DNA of 64,000 nucleotides from Epiperipatus broadwayi (lineage: Eukaryota; Onychophora; Udeonychophora; Euonychophora; Peripatidae), in assembly GCA_028023455.1 (NCBI GenBank), contig JAQFVV010006306.1, forward strand, positions 1,133,501-1,197,500, in the 5' to 3' direction. Each line of letters begins with the position of its first letter. Position 1 is the first letter of the stretch. A program made the translations under genes and the position numbers. The notes under the pieces are model-generated. The model saw only the letters and a program-made list of their open reading frames with translations, was not told where the DNA came from and made no database searches. This document shows positions 54,571 to 64,000 of the stretch, one piece after another.

Positions 54571-54705
54571 CTGTTTTATAAGAAGTTTTCCGAGTCCATT
54601 GGTTTAGTAGCAAATAGTTCATGAGTGGCAATTCTTTTTTGTATTTAGATGTCTCATTTACTTTAACAGCAGCAGCAGCTTTCTCATTTATTTCACGCAG
54701 CAGAT
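54571..54705 (-). other. Possible protein-coding exon, 135 bp
   Basis: The minus strand is open and has good amino-acid composition (LLREINEKAAAAVKVNETSK, then KKELPLMNYLL). It is bounded by a pyrimidine-rich stretch ending in AG (54,706-54,707) and by ACAG|GTACCT as a donor (GT at 54,569-54,570). The length is 45 codons with the same phase at both ends. Function unknown. This is the best candidate for host coding sequence in the window, but support is consensus-level only. Confidence 0.3.
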
Positions 54706-55649
54706 CTTCATGGTGAATTTATGACAGGGAATGGAAAGTTCGGCATCCGATAGGCCATCTCCCGATGGAGAATAATCTAGGTACTTTTACTCGATCATAC
54801 CTTGGCAGGAACAAATTATTTTTATATTTTGGAGACTCTCAGTGATCGAGAGCAAAGCTAAAATTGAAGTGAATGTCTCCAGCAAGTCTAAGATGGCCTC
54901 TTTTCTTATCTTGATTTCTCACATTTTTGTTAAGATATTTTTAGGTTCTACTTAATCTGCACTGAGGATAATCAATGCATTTTGTTGGTTTTAATTATAA
55001 AGAAAGCTGCCGTTCTATTGTTTACATTTTATATTTATTAATTACATTTTGGGGAATTTTTCTTTAATTAATCTATTATCTAACACTGACCGATGCTTTT
55101 AAATTTCAAAGACAAAAAGGGAACATAAGATTATTTTAACTTTTAATTAAATATTACATCAGATTTTTTTAGAATTATTATTAAACGAAATTTAAACAAA
55201 GCAATAAATACGAACTTTATAATCCAAAATAAATGATTAAAATTATACAAAATTATATAACTAAAAGAAATCTAAATTATATTATTTTATCCCTATTTAT
55301 TGCCTTTAATTTGAGATCGAAATGTGTGCGTGTTTATGCTGAATTCTACATATATTTATACATTTTTAATATTGCTACACACACAACTCGATACCAAAAA
55401 GTTTAAATTTGGGTGGGATAGACCGGTCAGTGAGAGACGACAGAAAAAGGTGAAACTTAAGATTCGAATACGAATCTTACTGTTTCAATAGTAATGACTA
55501 TTATTAATCATTTACTATTCTAGAGATTATCTCTAGCACGGATATAAAATTCAAAACTCAATTACAGATTAATATATCTGATTTTTTTAAAATTGAACAC
55601 ACAAACACATGGAGTTATTCACATTTCTTTTTCCCATGTGTAATATCTT
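54706..55649. other. Mixed-composition DNA, nothing firm
   Basis: 54,700-54,920 is GC-richer and could include another exon on the minus strand, but frames are short. The rest is AT-rich. Confidence 0.4.
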
Positions 55650-55856
55650 TATAAATATATTAAATAACCTCAATATTACCACATTTTCTTTTAAATTCAT
55701 ATAAATAAAGATACAAAAAAAAAATAAATGACTCCCAAGATGCATGTTCAGCATGAAATGCATCGGGGGGGGGGGGTATTTGTCTTTTATGGTATCTTTA
55801 TTTATATGAATTTAAAAGAATATGTGGTAATATTGAGGTTATTTAATATATTTATA
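55650..55856. repeat. Fold-back element with 65-bp near-perfect arms
   Basis: ATAAATATATTAAATAACCTC and onward to ATATAAATAAAGATAC (55,650-55,715) pairs with GTATCTTTATTTATAT to GAGGTTATTTAATATATTTAT (55,791-55,856). The loop of about 75 nt includes a G11 run near 55,766. Confidence 0.88.
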
Positions 55857-56019
55857 ATGTCAATGTGTGATGAAGATCTAAGAGAAAAAGACTAGAATAA
55901 CATGTAATTCATTTTACCATTGGTAAACTTCTTTATATGCTGACAATGTTATCCTCTCTCCTTTGCTGGATTTATAGTCTGAGGTTTGTTTACTTTTAAC
56001 ATGTGCTCCTTACAAAGAC

Positions 56020-56590
56020 AGACTGATACAAAATGTTTTTTTTTCATGCAAGTGCATAATTTATGCAAATACTCAGGTTTTTTGCAACAATAACATGTTT
56101 CCTTATATTTTTCTCTAATATGATTTGGAGCATTTTACTTTTGCATTGTAAGAAAGATTTTTTGCAGCTGTTGTAGTAATACAAATTCTGAAGTGTTCTC
56201 CAGCATGATTTCCTGCATGATGCATTCACCCATAGCATGTTTATTATTTAGGATAGTTTCACTTAACCATTGTTTTCTCTAGCAAGATGTCACAAAACAT
56301 TCACTTGCAAGGTAATTGTTTTCTAATTTTCAACCTCAATCATACTATTTATTTTGCTATTCTTGGAGTGAAATATCTGTTCAACTTTTCAAGCCCTTCT
56401 TGATACAATAGTTCCACCTGTCTTTTGGAGTCGCATAATCTATTATCCACCTGTACCACATTCCATTCTGGAATCCATAAAAATGTACACACTTTTGAAT
56501 GTTCTTCATTTATCTTGTTTACGAACATCTAACATTCCACACGTTCAGCGCAATTTTTCCACAAAACAGCATTATTCATGTCGATTTTCT
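56020..56590 (-). pseudogene. Decayed coding-like region with Cys-rich end, unknown
   Basis: The minus strand has several coding-like runs in shifting frames: about 56,380-56,510 (FLWIPEWNVVQVDNRL, then KRQVELLYQEGLEKLNRYF) and a Cys/His/Lys-rich end about 56,020-56,110 (ETCYCCKKPEYLHKLC). A C-terminal zinc-ribbon-like Cys cluster could fit a piggyBac-type transposase or a decayed zinc-finger gene. I cannot choose between them. Confidence 0.3.
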
Positions 56591-57026
56591 GAATACTACT
56601 ATTTTAAAATGTCATTATCCTATACTGGCTATAATAACTATTGGAATGCATTATTCTATCATTCATTCACCGATTCTTTAAGAACTACTAACTTGCACTA
56701 TTCAACTATTTGTATACTGATTCTTCAGAAGTTGTAGATTACAGCCATTATTCTATGTCCTGAAGATATTTAAAATATCAGACAGGAAGTTTCAATTCAT
56801 TAATAATAAATTTGAACAAAAGTAGAAATTAATTTATTTAAGAATAATAGTAAAATAAAACAATAAAGAAATTGAAAGTCCATTAAATTAAATAAGTCTC
56901 TGTAATTTATTTTTAGTGGTGTTTAGTACTTCACACAACAAGGATAAGATTAAATATATATTTTGTGTTTTAAATTTCATGGTAACTGTAACAGCAGATG
57001 GTGCTTGATTCACTTAAATGTATTAA
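56591..57026. other. AT-rich DNA, nothing recognised
   Basis: No coding-like frame or structure. Confidence 0.45.
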
Positions 57027-57472
57027 TATATACGGGATTCGAACTCAAACTTTCACATGACCCTCAACTCTCCATGACATCTTATATTGATGACCCACCA
57101 GATCACACACATGAGGAAAAGATAAAGAATCACCAATATACCTACTTCATGCTAAAACAGCATGTGGGCTTTGAACAATCCATCAGATTTTCAATGGAAA
57201 TGGATGGCTGAAAAGTTGTTGGTTGGAGTAGTTTGAAGCCTGTCCATTTAAGTATGAAGATTGGCTATCTTAATATAAAGCTGAGCATTGATTGTATATA
57301 TGTGTAGAGATAGTAATCTGGACCAACTGATGATTGCTGTTTTAGCATGAAATATGTATATTGGTGATTATTTATCTTTCTACATGTGTGTGATCTGGTG
57401 GGTCAGCAATATGAGATGGCATGGAGAGTTGAGGGTCGTATGAAAGTCTGAATTAGAATCCCGTATATATTA
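57027..57472. repeat. Fold-back family C, copy 1
   Basis: ATATACGGGATTCGAACTC (57,027), CTCAACTCTCCATG and CACCAGATCACACACATG pair with CATGTGTGTGATCTGGTGG, CATGGAGAGTTGAGGG and GAATCCCGTATATAT (ending about 57,468). A single arm of the same family lies at 63,240-63,350. Confidence 0.8.
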
Positions 57473-57969
57473 CATTATATATGTGCAGGTAAGTGTAAGC
57501 CTGTGCAGTGTATTAAATTAAATGTGTTAATGTGAGTTCTAGAAGAAATTTTCTGCTGGTAATTTATTGTCGTTATCTGACAATATGATTACTTCTTTAA
57601 ATACATCAGTTTCTGTAAAAGTTGTTTTCAGGTGCTTACATAGCACATATACCATTCAAACACGACATTAGTTTTTGTAACTACTACTAAATCCCTACTT
57701 CTGTCAGGTTGATCCTTGGGTTTTACTATTCTACTGATAACCCTTTATAGTACAGCACTATCCACACACTATTTATTAGACAGTGGAGGGAGGGGGGTTT
57801 TATGTTATTGTGATTGTATGTAAATGTTTAATTTATATACAAATTTTATTGATTTGCAAATCTTAGCTAGGTGGTGGGTAGATTTTTCTAGATTAGTTAA
57901 ATTGAAATAATCAAATATTGTACCAATCTGTATGTATTTACACAAATTTATAAGGATCTTTATTTACAA
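57473..57969. other. No recognisable feature
   Basis: AT-rich, short G-run near 57,787-57,798. No gene. Confidence 0.45.
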
Positions 57970-58335
57970 TAAATCACATGATCACCATCTCTTATACTAG
58001 CACATAATTGTTATTAAACAAGGCAAAACTCTCCATACAGTAATGCCACCCTGTGCCAACCAGAGTAATCAGTGGATGCCAGAAGGCTTGTGCATAAAAT
58101 CTCTATCTAGTGCCTACTCATCCAATATCCCCAGCCTAGTTTGGACTTGTAGCCTTCGTCAGTGCTCTCAGATCCAAGGCTCCTCACTGACGAAGGCCAC
58201 AAGCCAGAAACTAGCCTGGGGATATTGGATGAGTAGGCACTAGATAGAGATTTTATGCACAAGCCTTCTGGCATCCATTGGTTACTCTAGTTGGTACAGG
58301 GCGGCACTACTGTATGGAGAGTTTTGCCTTGTTTT
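57970..58335. repeat. Fold-back family A, copy 3
   Basis: Long arms around a very short loop at about 58,160-58,170. AAGGCAAAACTCTCCATACAG (58,021) pairs with CTGTATGGAGAGTTTTGCCTT (about 58,310-58,330). The core CCTACTCATCCAATATCCCC pairs with GGGGATATTGGATGAGTAGG. The outer left flank has TCACATGATCACCA, matching the family terminus. Confidence 0.88.
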
Positions 58336-60486
58336 ATTCACAATATATATATATTATATGCACAGAAATTTCAGTAACTACTTTAGTAATGACCAGTATG
58401 CTCATGGTATTATGTGGTCCGGAGCATCGATGACAATTGGAACTGATATAACATTCTCATTCTTCTTATCACATAATTATAAAATAATTACCATGTTTTC
58501 CCAAAAATAAGACCTAACCAAGATCATCAGCTTGTTGAAACACATGATGGACATATTGAATTATAAAGTAATGAATGTATAAATAAGCAATATTATTTAA
58601 TGCATTAAATAAATGGTAGTATAAACTATATGGTTCTTATGTATTTTCTCATCAATCATTTTCAACAAATGTAATTCTACTTGTACAGAAAACAATTTAT
58701 CTACCACAAGTCAATATATTGGACAATTTAATTTCATTTATATATCTTTAGGTAATTATTCTATTTATATTTAATATTTAGATTACTTGGTTTAGTCTTA
58801 GAATTTCATCATGGTAGCTTTTAAAAATTCAAGATAAAAGAAGAATTTGATTTCATTTTTTTTCCTCCTAAAAAGATTATTAAAATAACAGAAGTGATTT
58901 TAATAATCAAAGTTTAGCTTAAGTTGAATCATCAATCTTTCTTCTAAAGAAAAGTTTTTTAAAAAAATACCCAAGCATGGCTATTATAAGTAATACATGA
59001 ATTGTTGTAATTCAACATGCCTTATATTGTAATGGATGTACTTAATGTGCGTGTATAAAATATTTCTGAATTTTTGTGCTTGTATTTTTCTGTCGCTTTT
59101 GTGTGGACAAACCATTCTTAATTGTAATCATTTTTGTTACCACTCCTGTCTCACATGTCTTCAATTAACATTTGATTTAATGGTAAATTTAAACTGAATA
59201 ATATTCTGATCCCTAGATGAGTGCAAAAAATAATTATTCTGGAAAATACAAGTAAGAAATTGTGGGGGCCTTCTGGGGCAAGTAAATGTGTTTGATGCAG
59301 TATTCAAATACACATTTGTTTCTGCCAGTATCTTTCACCACCACCGAACTAATACATAAGTACCATGAATTTTTATATGTTAATCTTTTTTCTTGTTAAA
59401 TACATCTTTAATGCAAGATTTTGCATGGTTTCACACTCTTAAATCACGATGCTTCAGATTGGCTTATATAAGTGTGAATTTAAGTTAAAGATAAGTTGGT
59501 CATTCTTATATTTATAAAGTGGCCATCTTGTGTCAAAGTTTGAGGGCTTCCTCTATAGTCAAAAAATAATATCGTTTGACTATTATAAACGTTCAAGGCG
59601 CATGTGATAAAAGTTAAAACCTTCCTTTAAAGTATTTTCATGATCTTTAATAAGTGGCCTGGAGTCTATATTAGTATTGTTCTATTTTTACTTATTGCAT
59701 TAATTATTTATTCAAATTATTCATTACCCCTAGGATACAATCTACTACTTATTCTATTTTCACTATCCATCAGATATTATTGTTTAACTTAAGTAATAAA
59801 ATAATATATACATAATTATTTTTATCAGTTCAAAAGATGATTCACAGAATGTATGTAATATTTTGAATATAATAAACAAGATTTTAAAGTTTTTTTTAAA
59901 AAATTTCAGCAACTTTTAGTTTCGATGTCTATCTACATAAGAATGCAAACAACTTTAAATACTTTGGCAGTTTTATAAGTAGAAAAGTGGATCTATGTTT
60001 ATAGTTAAATAAATACTGCTGTAAGCAAACTAAATAAAATTTATTTGAGTTAAATAATGTAAACAAAAAGTTATATATTTTATTAGTTAAATAAAATATT
60101 TCACATAAGTTTTTGCGTAGATATTTATTAGTAAAAACTATCCGTTCAATTGAAAAACAAAATTAGAATCAGGAGGTTAAATTAAAAATGTTTTCAATAA
60201 AAATAAAAAATAAATTAATTAAAAATATAAAAAAAAAAAAATGGAACAGGATAAAAGCACAACTTAAGAAGAAAAAATATGCGTGCACACACTTGTATCT
60301 TGAGAGCTGCATTATGTTGTGAATTAAGGACAACTGCTAGGCTGAAGTTGGAGTGCACAAGAGAACAATGGCGTATCCAGTGAATTTCCAAAATTGAATG
60401 TTCCAAAGTGGACCCAGGAATACTCCAAACTTAATATTATTTTGTAAGCCGCTATGCCCATACATATGCAAATGTTATTTTCATAG
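58336..60486. other. 2.1 kb AT-rich DNA without recognisable gene
   Basis: A short (TA)n lies at 58,343-58,356. No coding-like frame or repeat structure that I can support. Confidence 0.5.
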
Positions 60487-60650
60487 TCACAGAGGCAAAC
60501 TCTTCATACAGTAGCTCCACTCAGGGCAAGCCAGAGTAATCAATGGATGCAGACTAGTTTCTAGCTTGCGGCTTTCAACAGTGAGGAGCCTTGAATCTGA
60601 GAGCTGTACTTAAATCTTAGGATCTAACTATAAAGCTTTCAATCCAAATG
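60487..60650. repeat. Fold-back family A, single arm
   Basis: CAGAGGCAAACTCTTCATACA, then GCAAGCCAGAGTAATCAATGG, then GTGAGGAGCC. Only the left arm is present; part of the core is deleted. Confidence 0.7.
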
Positions 60651-60775
60651 ACAACACGTTTTCAAGGTAAGCTCATCATCTGAACTCAGTTCAGCATCCA
60701 TACTTTTTATTGTCTTTGGTTCTTTAACAACCACAGTCATCATAATCCTATTGGGAAGGATTGGTATTAAACGAC

Positions 60776-61104
60776 CAAATCACACATGACCACCATTCTT
60801 TATGCTGACATGGTTTTTCACAGAGGCAAAATTCTCCATACAGTAGCACCACTCAGTGCAAGCCAGAGTAAGCAATAAGTGCAGGAAGGTTTATGCATAA
60901 AATCCTATTGAGTGCCTACTCATCCAATATTCCCAAGACGGTTTCTAGATTTCATCACTGAGATAGGGATTTTATGCACAAACCCTCCTGCATTCATTGA
61001 TTACTCTGGCTTGCACTGAGTGCCAGTATGTATGGAGAATTTTGCCTCTGTAAAAAAACAGCCTGTGTAAGAATAAAAAATGGTGTTTGTGTGATGTTTG
61101 ATTT
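60776..61104. repeat. Fold-back family A, copy 4 (deleted core)
   Basis: The outer ends AAATCACACATGACCACCAT and ATGGTGTTTGTGTGATGTTT are complementary. The inner ends CACAGAGGCAAAATTCTCC and GGAGAATTTTGCCTCTG pair. The central loop and part of the arms are lost. Confidence 0.82.
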
Positions 61105-61465
61105 TCAAATTACTTTTTATATTGTTATCTTGCGGTCCATATAAATATCAGTTATTAGCTAGTCAAATAGTTTGTGTAATATTTATTTCAGCTTGTCTGT
61201 TCACCTTTACCATGACTGCAGTACTCATGGTGTCAGTACACAGCAGAAACTGGCAAATATTAATGGAGGGGGGGTGACAATGCTAAATTGCAAATGGAAC
61301 CCATGTTCTATGTCAAATGATAATAGAACCACCAAATTGATTCCAGCAGTGGTGATTGAACTTAAATAGCTTTGCTAAAGGACAGCAACATCATCACCAC
61401 AAGGCAAATTAGATTAAATCTTATATCATCAGCCAACTGTAATGAACCCCAGTTACAAGAACTCC
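61105..61465 (+). other. Open frame between family-A copies, unknown
   Basis: A 65-codon ATG frame (61,172-61,369) has mixed composition (patches HDCSTHGVSTQQKLANINGG and TKLIPAVVIELK). It sits between fold-back pieces. No motif recognised. It could be transposon interior or a captured fragment. Confidence 0.3.
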
Positions 61466-61469
61466 AAAT

Positions 61470-61612
61470 GGTAGCAAGCCTTCTGGCATCCATTGATTAC
61501 TCTAGCTTGCTGTGTGTGGCAATACATAGAGTGAGTTTTGCCTGTTTTAACAAGAGTTATACACAAGCATGAGGTGGTGGACATTGTGATGTTTATTGGC
61601 TTAAAACAATGG
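61470..61612. repeat. Fold-back family A, right arm only
   Basis: GCCTTCTGGCATCCATTGATTAC, then GAGTTTTGCCTGTT, then the outer GTGATGTTTATTGGC match the right arm of copy 2. Confidence 0.7.
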
Positions 61613-61810
61613 ACCTACTTCGAACATCACCAAGCCAGAAGAGTGCAAAGTGAAGAAAATGTCTTCCAACGCACCTGCATGACTACATTTTGCCAGGATA
61701 ATTTTAGACAGGAGAAGGAAATGTCATATCTCATCTTATCTTCAAATGATGGACTAGTCCAGATTCCTTTTTTATTGTGATCTGATTGAGCACTCATTGC
61801 CACTAACCAC

Positions 61811-62715
<905 letters not shown>

Positions 62716-63240
62716 GAGTTTAGGGTAATAAATAGTGTCAACGAGTTTAACATAAATAGTCCTTTTGATTGGCCAATTTATTTTAAGAGGGTAGAAAATT
62801 TTTTTTAATTAACGAAACTTTTACTGACCCCATTATAAGTTGCCCCTTTGCTATGTTATGTTGGGCAAAATGTAATCAAAATCACAAATTGGCTAAGTGA
62901 TTAAGAGGACCCAAACAAATTATGACATGATGGTAATGGAAAAATTAAATAACTACTTTAGTCCACAGCCTTCAAAGTGCACAGCAGGGCTAGATAGGAA
63001 AATAAGAGGGAAGGATGATGTGATTATAGTCACATTGACAGAGCTTGCTAAAAGTTGTAAATATGGAAACCCTTTTGAGGACACCCTTTTAAGGACATTC
63101 TATTAGAGCAATTACTTTGAAGGATGTCTGATGACAGATTTAGATAGCAGTTGCTGACCTCTAGGGATTTAACTTACAAGAAGGCAATTAAAATTGGATT
63201 AGCCCATGAAATTATATTGAACCAATTGAAAGAATTTTCG
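62716..63240 (+). pseudogene. Ty3/Gypsy gag fragment, broken
   Basis: The plus strand encodes, in shifting frames, the order typical of Mag-like Gypsy Gag: an FNINSPFDWPIYFKRVENFF patch (about 62,738-62,810), then a 69-codon open frame (62,897-63,106) with EKLNNYFSPQPSK, RKIRGKDDVI and LTELAKSCKYGN, and finally a KKAI-EIGLAHEI-like run near 63,180. Stops and frame changes separate them. This Gag type differs from the Gags of elements 1 and 2. Confidence 0.75.
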
Positions 63241-63350
63241 ACATGTGTGTGTGATCAAGTGTGTCAGCAGTATGCGATAGCATGGATAGTTGAGGGTTGT
63301 GTGAAAGTCTGAGTTCAAACCCTCTGTATATTACGTATTGGATTGCAGGT
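63240..63350. repeat. Fold-back family C, single arm
   Basis: CATGTGTGTGTGATCAAGTG, GCATGGATAGTTGAGGGTTG and GAGTTCAAACCCT match the right arm of the copy at 57,027-57,472. It interrupts or ends the gag remnant. Confidence 0.7.
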
Positions 63351-63597
63351 ATGAAAAAGCGTGTACTGTAGGAAAAAATGTAAAGAATAATATAGTAGTG
63401 TATTCGTAAAGACTGAGAGTAAAAATCTGTCAAAAGTAATTTGAGAGAGCTGTTTACTATTGTTGTGAGAAGAAAATCCACATGACAGAGGATGTAAATT
63501 AAATAAAAGAGCATTGTAGAACTTAGGGATGAAAGATAACTTAAAAAGAGTATTTAGATCTAAAAGAAAACAAAAATTCCTTTTCCAAAAATAAATC
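63351..63597. other. AT-rich DNA, nothing recognised
   Basis: No feature. Confidence 0.45.
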
Positions 63598-63720
63598 GAC
63601 AAAATTGTGATTTTTTTTTTCCATATGTCAAAGCATTGGCCAGGAAGCGAAGCCACGACAACTCTTGCTTGCAAGGGACTGTGCTGACTTCTCGGCTATC
63701 GACGCTTGACAAAACTGTGA
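63598..63720 (-). mobile_element. tRNA-derived SINE, copy 3
   Basis: Body 63,611-63,707 on the minus strand, with the same A-box region (ATAGCCGAGAAGT), GCAAGCAAGAGTTG block and TGACATATGG plus A-run tail as copy 1. Flanks GACAAAATTGTGA (63,598-63,610) and GACAAAACTGTGA (63,708-63,720) match at 12 of 13 bases. Confidence 0.85.
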
Positions 63721-64000
63721 AGTTAATGATCAATTTAGTATATCACATAATGTATAGAGTTGGTACTATTCTCTGCATTTCTTCAGGTGTTGCTGGCCTG
63801 AACTGATTCTTGAATGTCAAATTTTAAGGCAAAGCTCGAACCAATTGAGCTATTCTGTACATTAATGGCTTAATTATTAAATAAAACATAACAATAGAAA
63901 TCGATAGTGGGGCAGGTGTTTCAATGCAGGAAATAAAAGACTGCTAATTGCTAACAGCACTCAGTAGTAAGCTTCCAATATTAATGAGAATGAATTTAAG

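Overview
The window looks like a repeat-dense, very AT-rich (by eye roughly 70% A+T) stretch of an invertebrate animal nuclear genome. I infer this from the mix of elements: an APE-endonuclease LINE of the kind often mis-annotated as 'craniofacial development protein 2-like', tRNA-derived SINEs with LINE-style target-site duplications, Ty3/Gypsy LTR retrotransposons, a BED/hAT transposon of the ZBED5/SCAND3-like kind, and many fold-back DNA elements. No complete host gene, rRNA, functional tRNA or CRISPR array is visible. I cannot name the species; cnidarian, flatworm, molluscan and arthropod hosts all remain possible.

Layout. 0-5 kb: decayed LINE 3' ends and fold-back/TIR elements. 5.2-5.7 kb: a 521-bp element with 8-bp terminal inverted repeats and an internal minisatellite. 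5.7-8.4 kb: AT-rich DNA with no recognisable feature. 8.4-9.9 kb: a 1.5-kb TIR element with a perfect 8-bp target duplication. 12-19.4 kb: fold-backs, a 990-bp pogo/Tigger-like element and plain AT-rich DNA. 19.7-25.4 kb: a nested retroelement cluster of SINEs, LINE pieces in both orientations, a fold-back inside a LINE, and a tandem repeat pair.

26.2-36.6 kb: LTR element 1, with ~3.0-kb LTRs, an intact coiled-coil Gag and an aspartic protease in the -1 frame, and no reverse transcriptase, RNase H or integrase. The gag-pro junction carries what looks like a textbook -1 frameshift signal (G TTA AAC, 5-nt spacer, stem-loop). 36.7-41.1 kb: fold-backs and a LINE endonuclease copy. 41.2-49.7 kb: LTR element 2, a Ty3/Gypsy element with 2.19-kb LTRs, Gag-PR-RT-RNaseH in one ORF and integrase in the -1 frame. 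The Gags of the two elements look related, so element 1 may be a non-autonomous partner mobilised by enzymes of an element-2-like relative (inference). Both elements start each LTR with a perfect short palindrome and both sit in (TA)n DNA.

50.3-52.7 kb: a hAT transposon with TIRs, a near-perfect 8-bp target duplication and a broken transposase. 52.9-56.7 kb: the only stretch with coding-like sequence I cannot assign to a transposon (several short open or broken frames and one possible exon). 57-64 kb: more fold-backs, a long (TA)n microsatellite, a broken Ty3/Gypsy gag and a SINE. The genes present serve transposition only.
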